A DNA stretch of 64,000 nt from Nymphaea colorata (taxonomy: Eukaryota; Streptophyta; Magnoliopsida; Nymphaeales; Nymphaeaceae). Numbering within the stretch: position 1 is the first letter of the stretch; every line of letters starts with the position of its first letter. The notes beneath the pieces are model-generated. The model did not search any database. It was not told the origin of the DNA and saw nothing but the letters and a program-made list of their open reading frames with translations. The stretch covers positions 3,525,500 to 3,589,499 of the forward strand of contig NC_045149.1 of assembly GCF_008831285.2 (NCBI RefSeq), in the 5' to 3' direction. A program made the translations under genes and the position numbers. Below, in pieces: positions 51,301 through 56,728 of this stretch.

Positions 51301-52377
51301 CCTATGTTGTCTTGTAGCACAAGGTTCGGTTATGTTGGATCAAACAAGCACTTCAACATATGCCTCAGTTCAGTTTGCGAGAGCAGAGTTTGAGCTTTGT
51401 TTGTCAAAGCTTTTCGATAGGGTTCATTTCTATGGCCGACCCACCCTTAAAGGCATTTGGGTTTTGTTGAACATTAAGGTTTCTTTGATATTTCCAGACA
51501 CCAATGCAAGTAATTTGTCTGCATATAGATGTGGTAATTCTAGAGGCTCTACTTATACTGGAGCCGATGTACTGAACAAATCTACGCAAAAATAGTAAGA
51601 AACCTGTGGCCTCTTCTGTATTATTTGGTGTTTTGTAGGAAGCTCTAGTATAGCTTTTTCCTTTTTGTATTTTGGAGAGGAATAGGTGACTCCTCTATGT
51701 AACAGGAACAAGTCAATAAAAACTGACCAAGGGCAAAATTGATTTTTCACACACTACACAAGGATAAATTTGAAGGTTGTGGGCTAAAGCAGGCACTTTG
51801 AGAATTATTCACAAACATTAGGTGGCTAAATGTCATTTTTTGAAAGATCAAGCAAGCACTACTATATCTTCAAAGTGTGTCCTCTTTTATAGATTCCAAG
51901 GAACAGGAAAGAAAGTTATACATACCTTACTCCAACTATAACTTGAAACTCCTCCTCCATTGAACGGATCATGTAGCTGTGGAAATCATATTTTGCCATA
52001 AGATTGTGGTTCTGAAACAAACAAACAAAGAATATTAGTCTTCATGTCCGATATTTTTCATCAATGGAAAGAACTAAATTGACAAAGTCGATGCGTGAAT
52101 CATGACCTACTTGGAAGCATAAATTGGTAATAGAAGGCTTAAAAGGATTATAGAGAAAAATGGAAAAAAGATCAGCGGATGCTAGTCAAGTTTAGATTAA
52201 TCCTTAACCAAAACAAAGGCATGTAAATGCAAAATTATACAATGCAATCAAACAACTAAAACATATAAATTATAAATAATTGATTTTTTCCAGTACGCAT
52301 ACCGTAATAAAGCCCATGCGGAGTGTCAAATAATCAGCATGTGCCACCGAATGACCAAACTGCCGAAAAAAACAAGT
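26184..52377 (-). CDS. MLO: MLO-family seven-transmembrane protein, 3' part of gene (nine exons)
   Basis: Exons in transcription order: 52303-52377, 51926-52011, 43778-43827, 43628-43665, 43374-43544, 43234-43269, 41284-41351, 41128-41188, 26184-26555, together 318 codons plus stop. All eight junctions keep phase. Recognisable MLO blocks: RQFGHSV and [40 protein letters not shown] joined to [78 protein letters not shown]; then [23 protein letters not shown] proteins are plasma-membrane proteins with seven helices and a calmodulin-binding tail; some are powdery-mildew susceptibility factors, others act in root or pollen-tube signalling. The first exons are beyond 52377 and not recognised. No lesion is seen. 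Confidence 0.92.
26690..28758 (-). other. MLO last intron, 3' portion
   Basis: Intronic, AT-rich. It has a (CT)n run (about 27044-27082), a poly-T/A-rich segment at 27490-27870 bounded by similar CACATACC words, a GC-rich GGTGCCGGTGTGGGTGTC patch near 28450 and a (TA)n run at about 28535-28570. Nothing coding was recognised. Confidence 0.6.
28759..29045 (+). repeat. 5' LTR of Copia beta copy 1
   Basis: A 287-bp LTR, TGTTAGAATA...TTTCTACA. It contains an inverted repeat, ACCGGGTCC (28783-28791) and GGACCCGGT (28798-28806). Confidence 0.95.
29046..29057 (+). other. Primer binding site of Copia beta copy 1
   Basis: TGGTATCAGAGC immediately after the 5' LTR, complementary to initiator-Met tRNA. 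Confidence 0.92.
33840..33872 (+). other. Inverted repeat before the PPT (Copia beta copy 1)
   Basis: Perfect 11-nt arms AAGCTTGGCAT and ATGCCAAGCTT with an 11-nt loop, ending at the first base pair of the polypurine tract. Copy 2 has the same at 50374-50406. Confidence 0.85.
33871..33881 (+). other. Polypurine tract, Copia beta copy 1
   Basis: TTGAGGGGGAG directly before the 3' LTR. Confidence 0.9.
33882..34166 (+). repeat. 3' LTR of Copia beta copy 1
   Basis: A 285-bp LTR paired with 28759-29045. The pol stop codon uses its bases 4-6. Confidence 0.95.
34252..34414 (-). repeat. 3' LTR of Copia F
   Basis: In element sense it runs from TGTTAAAGATG to CTTGTAACA and includes a (GA)n/(CT)n tract. 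No partner LTR is present. Confidence 0.75.
34422..36203 (-). pseudogene. Copia F RT and RNase H, broken
   Basis: Frame 36203-35499 holds the linker and RT N-terminal half: [61 protein letters not shown] stop follows YGLK where SPRAWF is expected. The palm with [11 protein letters not shown] lies in the gap at about 35400-35350, with a further stop and a lost frame. Frame 35252-34422 is an uninterrupted RNase [55 protein letters not shown]. Closely related to family alpha. Confidence 0.88.
36204..36863. other. MLO intron, unassigned GC-richer segment
   Basis: Between Copia F and the Harbinger-like element. It contains patches such as CGACACGGGTTG, GAGTCGGGTGCGTG and GAGTGCGGTGGC (36450-36640) that resemble the GGTGCCGGTGTGGGTG patch near 28450. 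No frame or element ends are supported. Confidence 0.5.
36867..36950. repeat. Left terminal repeat of the Harbinger-like element
   Basis: The TIR starts at 36867. GCGTTTGATG (36871-36880) recurs as its exact reverse complement CATCAAACGC (36941-36950), so the left end can also fold on itself. AT-rich between. Confidence 0.7.
37060..38104 (+). pseudogene. GSNOR: Captured fragment of class III alcohol dehydrogenase / S-nitrosoglutathione reductase
   Basis: A C/T-rich 5' UTR-like region (37060-37551) leads to ATG 37552. Exon 1 (37552-37585) encodes [11 protein letters not shown], close to the conserved N-terminus of class III ADH. After an intron with GT donor (37586) and AG acceptor (38029-38030), exon 2 starts at 38031 and encodes [20 protein letters not shown] then LQAG. 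A TAG follows at 38102-38104 where the family has Glu, and similarity ends there. Intact enzymes are about 380 residues and cytosolic; only about 37 codons are here. The retained intron shows the piece was captured as DNA. It lies inside the Harbinger-like element, joined to an ADF fragment. Confidence 0.88.
38349..38686 (+). pseudogene. ADF: Captured fragment of actin-depolymerizing factor (ADF/cofilin)
   Basis: After an AG acceptor (38347-38349 region) the sequence reads [20 protein letters not shown], then [20 protein letters not shown], then [17 protein letters not shown], the N-terminal two thirds of a plant ADF. After VHDF the frame jumps: the next bases encode [20 protein letters not shown] and [17 protein letters not shown] with stop TAG at 38684-38686, in another frame. 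About 24 residues, the end of exon 2, intron 2 and the start of exon 3 seem lost in one deletion. The actin-binding part is therefore damaged. ADF normally severs and depolymerizes actin filaments. The first exon is not recognised. Confidence 0.9.
38807..38971 (-). repeat. 3' LTR of Copia G
   Basis: A 165-bp LTR, TGATAAGATT...CTTAACA on the + strand, matching 40409-40573 base for base as far as I can compare. CTATATAAAG is the likely TATA region. Confidence 0.93.
38979..40307 (-). CDS. Leader-RT/RNase H fusion ORF of Copia G
   Basis: An uninterrupted frame of 442 codons. The first 95 or so ([16 protein letters not shown]..., Arg/Pro/Ser-rich) come from the GC-rich leader and resemble no known domain. 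From about 40100 it is Copia pol: [35 protein letters not shown] (catalytic Asp pair kept), [15 protein letters not shown], then RNase H with [35 protein letters not shown] and an end at IYAPT. RT lacks its finger and first catalytic Asp region, so it should be inactive; RNase H might fold. Whether the upstream ATG (40307) is used is unknown; the open leader may be chance. Confidence 0.8.
   Translation of the reverse strand: MSTHLRPSLTSPPDASASRCPDLSARRLRPLLSSPPDASARCCLLRPTPPPVAVFSARRLRPLLQSSSCQKVCRLRKAIYGLKQSPRAWFQKLSENIENEGFRRSSADHSLFVKKTSTGTVIVLVYVDDIIVTGDDDQGISNIKNVLGQHFVTKDLGELRYFLGIEFARNQKGLIMCQRKYVTDVLQETGMLGCRPASTPMDINTRLYDDDTEDVDARQYRGIVGKLLYITVTRPDIAYAVSRVSQFMDKPKKVHWDAAMMILRYLKNSPGTGLFFQNGTSLTISVYVDADYAGCPSDRKSTTGFCVFIGSNLVTWKSKKQTVVARSSAESEYRAMAQGTAEVMWVRSLMLDLTVEVPLPMQLLCDNKAALFIANNPAFHERTKHVEVDCHYTRDMIQKGFVSTSHISTTGQTADIFTKALARGPFQSCCSKLSLFDIYAPT
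40110..40290. repeat. GC-rich tandem repeat in the Copia G leader
   Basis: About four to five copies of a 32-bp unit (CGGGCGGAGGCGTCGGGCGG followed by AGAAGACAGCAA), the last ones diverged. The period is not a multiple of three. Confidence 0.88.
40398..40408 (-). other. Primer binding site of Copia G
   Basis: TGGTATCAGAG on the - strand, directly next to the 5' LTR. Confidence 0.9.
40409..40573 (-). repeat. 5' LTR of Copia G
   Basis: Identical partner of 38807-38971. Confidence 0.93.
40595..40670. repeat. Short tandem duplication in the Harbinger-like element
   Basis: TTTGTTCTAGAATGACGTGG occurs twice, 38 bp apart, in the ADF 3' flank just after the nested Copia G. Confidence 0.8.
40850..41023. 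repeat. Right terminal region of the Harbinger-like element
   Basis: AT-rich, with repeated GGAAATATATTTC words and CCATCAAAC at about 40866 and 41008. It ends with the TIR at 41007-41023, followed by TAA. Confidence 0.7.
41128..41351 (-). CDS. MLO: MLO exons 7-8 of the window (last two membrane helices)
   Basis: Exon 41284-41351 encodes [20 protein letters not shown] and ends in phase 2. Exon 41128-41188 begins one base before TTTGCAGGACAG and encodes [20 protein letters not shown]. The acceptor is the AG before ATTTGCAG; the alternative AG eight bases downstream would break the frame. Confidence 0.92.
41400..41580. repeat. (CA)n, (TG)n and (TA)n microsatellites
   Basis: Clustered dinucleotide runs at about 41410-41445 and 41505-41575, in an MLO intron. 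Confidence 0.85.
41715..42080 (+). mobile_element. 3'-end fragment of another Copia element
   Basis: Codons from 41715 encode the last 44 residues of a Copia RNase [21 protein letters not shown], then [23 protein letters not shown] and stop TAA (41847-41849). A purine tract (CTTGAGGGGGG) and an LTR-like start TGTTAAGTT (41844) follow. CAAACCTCATGCACAACTTGA is repeated about 60 bp later, inside the putative LTR. The rest of the element is absent. It belongs to a different Copia lineage from alpha and beta. The right limit is approximate. Confidence 0.75.
42265..42330. repeat. (TA)n(TG)n(TA)n microsatellite
   Basis: A compound dinucleotide run directly left of the MITE at 42337. Confidence 0.92.
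42337..42709. mobile_element. MITE with long terminal inverted repeats
   Basis: The left end reads ATTGGTAGAAACCAGACACT then GGGTCAGGGATAAAA. The right end, reverse-complemented, reads ATTGGTAAAAACCAGACACT then AGGTCAGGGATAAAA. The TIR is about 40 bp with few mismatches; the interior is AT-rich and non-coding; total 373 bp. Flanks are low-complexity (TA and CT runs), so the target duplication and superfamily cannot be decided; long TIRs would fit a Mutator-type MITE. Confidence 0.8.
43234..43827 (-). CDS. MLO: MLO exons 3-6 of the window
   Basis: Four short exons: 43778-43827, 43628-43665, 43374-43544 and 43234-43269, separated by introns of 83 to 112 bp. They encode a membrane helix ([13 protein letters not shown]), [12 protein letters not shown], a helix with [20 protein letters not shown], the KPRDDLFWF loop and the start of the next helix ([12 protein letters not shown]). 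The donor after the second exon reads GTGGCAAG, weaker than the others. Phases fit throughout. Confidence 0.92.
43828..45607 (-). other. MLO 8.1-kb intron, right of exon 43778-43827
   Basis: AT-rich intronic DNA up to the Copia beta LTR. Open frames at 44070-44260 and 44570-44850 show no family motif that I recognise. Confidence 0.55.
45608..45891 (+). repeat. 5' LTR of Copia beta copy 2
   Basis: Starts TGTTAGAATATG and ends TTTCTACA. It contains a perfect inverted repeat GAACCGGGTCC / GGACCCGGTTC (45629-45656, 6-nt loop) and a GGTACC-GGTACC pair just after it. Confidence 0.95.
45892..45903 (+). other. Primer binding site of Copia beta copy 2
   Basis: TGGTATCAGAGC directly after the LTR. 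Confidence 0.92.
46138..50421 (+). CDS. Copia beta gag-pol polyprotein, uninterrupted (integrase D to N)
   Basis: The start is the ATG at 46138 (MADELGTQ), which aligns with MAGEMTPK of copy 1; the frame is open further upstream but without ATG. There are 1427 residues. Gag with a CCHC knuckle at 251-264; protease DSG at 346-348; integrase zinc site H482, H487, C510, C513; integrase triad Asn540, Asp603, Glu639 (Asp and Glu 36 apart); RT Asp1022 (QLDVKNAF) and YVDD at 1104-1107; RNase H Asp1270, Glu1311, Asp1347. At 540 the sequence is VHSNVWG; copy 1 has VHSDVWG, so the first catalytic Asp is lost. RT also has Lys993 and His997 ([12 protein letters not shown]) where copy 1 has Glu and Pro. 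The stop lies six bases into the 3' LTR. Confidence 0.95.
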   Translation: MADELGTQKDAVLDAGSASKTENVSIQVTSIRLTKDNYLSWSAALEIGITSRGRLSYITGDKPAPIKSDPQWATWALEDSQVKVWIISSVSSDIQPLILRKPTSFDMWTVLAKMYGRKKRHLRTYQIKRSIYSLTQGDLSVAAFYAALKTKWEELDYHVTDEWKCGSDHSLYWEKEWMDRTFLFLGGLRDEFESIRSQILNGDEIPGIEEVYARVESEEQRRQAMHLDNGHGPSAFVSRASGTGQRPARHCTHCNKLGHSVDFCWDLHPEKRLERSPSVSDSSQSNSSSGAKSKLSPAQLKELQAYISRLSTTPEESSTSEGAQLAQALVASTDQGNPSLGDWIVDSGATHHMTGDSKLFQEYQLSSGKQRVSMADGSSISVAGKGSLSLLNKYRLHNALHVPNIPMNLLSVSSITKELNCNLIFSADHCSLQDLVTGKKIGIGSVTDGLYRLPVQVASALISATSGHLSGVNDRSTVLRWHERLGHLPFQLIKKFPHLFAFVSIDSFACEVCQLAKHVRASYPISLNKTTHPFALVHSNVWGPSGVPTCDGCHYFLTLIDDYSRCTFVYLLRERSQVPAVVKNFVAFVETQFHTTVQAFRTDNAREYVSQSLDDFLKGKGIVHETSCSYTPPQNGIVERKNRHLLNVTRAIMFQRHVPKRYWGDALLTSAHLINRMPTRVLDGQSPYSTLWPTQNPWPLTPRVFGCSCFVHNHSPTLKKLDPRSIKGVFLGYSSTQKGYKCVDPTTSKVYVSRDVTFHEHESYFPVNPLQGECLGNKGEEYSSNQLIQFMEFLDYKVSPSVIDTVTVSNEKGSHIEGVTVDAQPTVARDHLFGQVYVRKEKATVEDVGDEDRTNPNPVISPDDPSPSNEELPIALRKGTRSCTSHPIQRFVSYAKLSTNYKCFITTLSKVVIPRSVDDAKDDPKWLHAMTEEMGALAKNKTWEVVDIPKGTHLVGSKWVYNVKYKPDGTVDRYKARLVAKGFSQKYGIDYLKTFAHVAKLKTVRVILALAVHRKWRMDQLDVKNAFLNGHLEEEVYMSMPPGYVQEGKCCHLKKALYGLKQSPRAWFERLRIVMKSTGYKQGNGDHTLFIMQRDGLVSLLLVYVDDMIVTGSDEEENRKMKERLAKEFDLKDLGKLRYFLGIEIARSETGLVMNQRKYTLDLLKETGKLGCRPYLTPMESGTKISIKTGTILDEEGKGRYQRLVGKLIYLTLTRPDITYAVNVLSQFMHAPTDCHWKSAERVLEYLKNDPGKGLLYTRQDKLTIEGYSDADWAGCTDTRRSTTGYCIFLGGNLVVWRSKRQEVCSRSSAEAEYRAVAMGVTEMLWLKILLTDIGVEMEDKMKMYCDNKSAINLANNPVLHDRTKHVEIDRHFIRERIDSKELILPYMKSEDQVADVLTKGLCTSSFEKNVSKLGMFDMYAKLEGEC
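50374..50406 (+). other. Inverted repeat before the PPT (Copia beta copy 2)
   Basis: Same 11-nt arms (AAGCTTGGCAT / ATGCCAAGCTT) and 11-nt loop as at 33840-33872. It encodes [11 protein letters not shown] at the end of RNase H and runs into the PPT. Confidence 0.85.
50405..50415 (+). other. Polypurine tract, Copia beta copy 2
   Basis: TTGAGGGGGAG before the 3' LTR. Confidence 0.9.
50416..50699 (+). repeat. 3' LTR of Copia beta copy 2
   Basis: Pairs with 45608-45891, four substitutions apart. Confidence 0.95.
50705..51925 (-). other. MLO intron, left of exon 51926-52011
   Basis: No element ends or coding motifs recognised. It contains GACATTTGATTGGTACACT as a short direct repeat (about 51235-51280). 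Confidence 0.5.
51926..52377 (-). CDS. MLO: MLO exons 1-2 of the window
   Basis: Exon 52303-52377 (25 codons, [11 protein letters not shown]...MGFIT) and exon 51926-52011 ([20 protein letters not shown]...GV plus two bases). They encode the large cytoplasmic loop of MLO. A canonical acceptor lies before 52377, so at least one earlier exon exists to the right. Confidence 0.9.
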
Positions 52378-52804
52378 CTGCATGCACAGATATGAATATT
52401 AACAACAAAGACAATCCCCGAAAAGATATGTCTCATTTAGTTAACATTTTACTGGTCTAAGGTTTGATCTAGGATCTCATATTCATTTCTAAGTAAAAAC
52501 TATATATAGAGAGAGAGAGAGAAAAAAGAGAGAGAGAGAGGCATTGATATCAGATGGTTACCAAAGTGGCCACATGGCTTTTCTTATTTTGTGTCGTTAA
52601 AAACCATCACAAAAGCACATTAGTGATGGCCAATTGCTTGGCCAAGGTTTTTAAGCAATGGAAGGCACCTTTCCTTATGGGTTTTAGCCGCACAAAGTCT
52701 CCTGCTATAATAGAGATATATGCATGGATCAATCTTTTCATCGTTAGGCCATCAAGTTCCATCTATAAAAAAATCCAGCCATAAAGGTAGCTGACTGATT
52801 TCAA

Positions 52805-52855
<51 letters not shown>

Positions 52856-53329
52856 AATAAGAAAAAAAAATGAAAAATCATGCTATATGGGAAAAAGAAA
52901 TGCCAAAATGAAAGGATTGTGGTTTGCCCATTCCTTAAGACAAGAAATGATTTTGGTATATAGAAACTTTTCGAAGTTTCTTTTAATATTTAGTAACTAT
53001 TGTGAATTATCTACAAATAACATAGACCAACGTTGTCCATATCGTACAATATAGACATGTAATGTACTATACATATCATATAGGCCACACCTATAGGATA
53101 CACCTATAATGCACAATTTCTATGCATATCGTCGGTGTATCGGCTTTATCATACAACAACCCAGCATATCATATGATATGACCAATATGACACAGGGTTT
53201 GATGAAAGGGGGCTTTTTGCGTTTCTTCTACAAAAGGCACAAAATCTCTCACTTTCACCATAGATTTCTATTGTTTTCTAAAATTTACCATAGGTTTTTA
53301 TTCAATTTATAAAGATCTGGCTCCCAATC
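52378..53329. other. MLO intron or upstream region with SSRs
   Basis: Holds (GA)n at about 52508-52540 and a long (TA)n run at about 52806-52852. The short frame at 52554-52784 has no recognised motif. From about 53020 the CGTATC/ATATCG-like words may belong to the hAT element end. Confidence 0.5.
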
Positions 53330-55760
53330 CCACATGGTAATGGGGTTTATTGGGTAAGTCCTGATGATCAGTTAGAAGTTAAATGGCAATGGGGTTTAAG
53401 GGTGAATCCTAATGATCGGTTAAAAGTTAAATGTAATTACTATGACAATGTCATGTCAAGAGGAATCTCTCACTTTAGGCACCATTTAATTGGAAAACAT
53501 GATAATATGGTGGTGTGCATGGGTTCACAAATTGCCACCATATGTGCAACATCAATGCCTGGAAATTATTAACGTTATAAAGGCAAATAAGATTGAAAAA
53601 GATATGAATGATGCTTAAATGGGACGTAGAGCACCTCAGAAGTTAAGAGCGAAGATGAAAACATTGATCTCAAATAAGAGGATGCTGATGCTAGCTAAGA
53701 TCAGATTTGACTAGCACAAAAGATAAAGGGTAAGGCGCCATGCACAGAAGAGGCAGTTCTTCGATCAAAAGGAGAACAAGGTGTTGCAACACTGCTGATG
53801 CTAGCTTAAGATCAGATTTGACTAGCACACAAGATAAAGGGTAAGGCTCCATGCACAGAAGAGGCAGTTCTTCGATCAAAAGGAGAACAAGGTATTGCAG
53901 CTGCAGGAGGTGCAGGACATAGTTGGTCTCATGGTCTTGTTGTTGGAGTACCTAGTGGACGACTGGGTGTTGGATTTGAATTAATCTAAAGTTTTGTCCC
54001 TTCTCATAATGCTCTAGGATCTCGTCCTAAAATTCATACAACTTCAAAAGACATGATCGAGCAGGTAGACAACACAGTAGGGAGATCGTTTCATAACACA
54101 TACATTAATTTTCATGCAGCTAACACATTTCATTTTCAGGATATCGCAGACACCATTACTTCTATAGACCAAGGATGTAAAATGTCATCATAAATTGCAA
54201 TGTAAAATTCTCGTTACTACAGCTAAAGAAGTAAAGGCATATCGTGAAAAATTAAGAATTAGCTAGAAAGAAATAAGGTGCAACATGATGGCAAATGGAT
54301 GGACTGACGCAAAAAATAAAACATTGGCAAACTTTCTCATGTACTGAACTTTAGGTTCTACGTCTTTGAAATTGATTGATATGTTTGATACTCCTAATAT
54401 TTCTTATTATGGTGGCCAATGTATTGCTTAATATTTTTCATGATGCTGTACAAATCGACAAGAAGTTGTGCCTAAGTACATTATGCAGTTTACTAGAAAC
54501 AAGTCAACAGATTATAAAGTTACATGTGAGATGTTAGTAGCAAGATAAAAATCATTCTATTAGAAGTCCATATGGTACTCATTGTGTGAATGTCATGCTT
54601 TAAGGTCTTCGTAGATATGATATAAAATCTGCTATTAAAAAAACCCAAAAAATCACAAAATTTATTTACAATCATGCTTACGTCTAATCAAGAAATTTAC
54701 AAATGGTGCTGAATTGATTCAACCTATACAAACAAGATTTGCTACAATTGTTTTGACATGCAGAGGTATTCTGAAAAGTTGCATATGCCTACACAAAGGA
54801 TTGTAGATGAAAGGTGGTCTGGACAACTTCATCAACCCCTTTACAGATCAACCTACTATCCTAATTCTACCATCAGACTTTTTCCCACAACTAAAAAGGA
54901 CAGAAAGGTTGAGAATGGTTTGCTAGACTCGATTGGAGCATTACTCGATGAAGCGCATGAAAAAGATGTTATCCAGGTAGTGTTCAAAAAATATGATCAA
55001 TATTTTGGTAAGAAGAGATACACCCATTTGGTGTAGGATAACCATGTGTCTAGGTATTATAATATTGGGATTTATTTGATTTTCATTTGCTAGTTATTTG
55101 TTGTTTCTCATAATATTTATTTGTCATTTTGTTATTTAGATTTGGGAAGGAATAGGTTTGAGACAGATTGCATAGAACTTAATAAGTTTGTTTCAAAATA
55201 CTTAGCCAGACAAAAAGCACTAGTGGATGTGAAAGGAACCGAAGCTCGAGCATATACACAGCAAAAAGAGAAATAGGCTCGAACATAAAAGGTTGAATGA
55301 TCTTGTCTTTGTTTACTATAAAATAAGGTTGAGACAAATGTAATAACCTTCTTTCATGAGCTATATACACTTATTTTGCAATATATGATTTAACAATTGA
55401 TAATTTTCTCTTATTGATGTTAGGCAATTTACAAGCAACATCAGCAAAGAAGCATAATACCCATTTGATACTATAATACTAGAGAAATTCGATGTGCTAA
55501 ATTCTTGGGTGAAGGAAGCACCAGCAGTCATACTTGATAAAGAAGATCGTGATCGGCTGAATATTGAAGGTGCAAGAGAGCCTATTTATGTGTGTGAAGA
55601 CATTTCATTTGAAAAAAAATGAAGCAAATGAGAACGGAAATGAGAATAGAGATATGAAGATGAACAAGACGAAGATTACCATACTGGTTGTTGATATTAA
55701 TCGTAGACATAATTTCAATTGCCATTTGGCATTGAACAATTTTATGTTGTGATGTAAAAC
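53330..55760 (+). pseudogene. hAT-type transposase, degenerate
   Basis: Three parts of a plant hAT transposase can be read in order. A BED zinc-finger relic at about 53420-53500: VKCNYYDNVMSRGISHFRHH, with Tyr in place of the second Cys. A DUF659/catalytic-region relic at 54284-54400: MMANGWTDAKNKTLANFLMY, stop, TLGSTSLKLIDMFDT. The C-terminal dimerization region at 54758-55036 and 55490-55620: RIVDERWSGQLHQPLYR, YYPNSTIRLF and NSWVKEAPAVILDKEDRD. Stops and frameshifts are frequent, and a 110-bp tandem duplication (53684-53903) interrupts it. Copia alpha copy 2 is inserted just beyond the 3' end. Confidence 0.82.
53684..53903. repeat. 110-bp tandem duplication inside the hAT pseudogene
   Basis: Two units, 53684-53793 and 53794-about 53903, each starting GCTGATGCTAGCT and containing CATGCACAGAAGAGGCAGTT. 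They differ at a few positions. Confidence 0.92.
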
Positions 55761-55813
55761 ACTTTAGACTTTAAACTTTGCAGTTATTTCTTGATGTGTT
55801 ATTGTGTTATTAA

Positions 55814-56042
55814 TGTTGAAATTAGAGGAGTTTATGTTTTTAGGTGGTTCTTTGTAATATTAAAGAGTTATAACATCTCTTTAATATTTTCTTTATTTTA
55901 GATTGATGTACTCTGTGAATCTCCTTTCTACCCTAATCTCTTTATAATAGAGATTAGGGTTAGTGAATAGATTACGTTTTCTCTCCCCAACTCTCACGTC
56001 TTCAACTCTTTCTCTCTCTCTCCACGTCTCAAGGCTGCAACA
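55814..56042 (+). repeat. 5' LTR of Copia alpha copy 2
   Basis: A 229-bp LTR, TGTTGAAATT...GCTGCAACA. Contains the inverted repeat CCCTAATCTCT / AGAGATTAGGG with TTATAAT in the loop (55931-55959) and a second one, AATATTAAAGAG / CTCTTTAATATT. Confidence 0.95.
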
Positions 56043-56053
56043 TGGTATCAGAG
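56043..56053 (+). other. Primer binding site of Copia alpha copy 2
   Basis: TGGTATCAGAG directly after the 5' LTR. Confidence 0.92.
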
Positions 56054-56206
56054 CCACGGACGTGACTGACGACGTGAAGCAAACAGCCGGCGACTCTCCT
56101 TCTCCTTTCAGGCTTTATCTCTTCCACCTCCTCCATCTCCTTCCCCTTCCTCCTTCACCTCTCGCCTGTTCTAGTTGACTGATTTCCAGCAACGGAACAG
56201 TGTGGA

Positions 56207-56246
56207 GGAGTCTATTCACGCTAGGAGATATGCGTGAATAGACTCC
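56207..56246 (+). other. Leader stem-loop of Copia alpha copy 2
   Basis: Perfect 15-nt arms GGAGTCTATTCACGC (56207-56221) and GCGTGAATAGACTCC (56232-56246), 10-nt loop, between PBS and gag. Confidence 0.85.
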
Positions 56247-56728
56247 AGCAGTGGATTTTCAGAAGTATATATATTATCGCAGCTGTGTGGGAGTCTACGC
56301 TGATTAATCGCTTATGGTTTGATATGTTCTATGATCAAAGCAGCCAAGTGGAGGACTGCTCTCTAGGATTTCTGTGGCAGTTTATGTTGACTGTTTTATC
56401 TGTTGTCGTTATTCATGATTTGTGAATGATAATCTGTGGTACAGCAGCGTTAGATGCATAAATAGACAAGTTGTTGGTCGGAGCAAATAATACAAGCAGT
56501 GGGATTCGTTTTCAGTTGTGGGCTTGCTGTTAGCAGCATTTTTTGTCTTCCGATTGCTGTTTTCTTTGTCATGGTGTTGCTGTCAACTGTTGGACAGCAG
56601 TTTGGTTGTTGCTGCGCATCTAACGTTGCCGTGTGGGACGTTTGTTTTTGCTGATCAGTCTCTTTTTCAATAGATATATATATATATATTCTCTTGCTGG
56701 TGGTGGTTGATCTATTGTGGACAGATTT

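Noticed and set aside
54758-55036. An independent small gene of 92 codons
   Set aside because: It matches the hAT transposase C-terminal region and is flanked by other hAT pieces in other frames.
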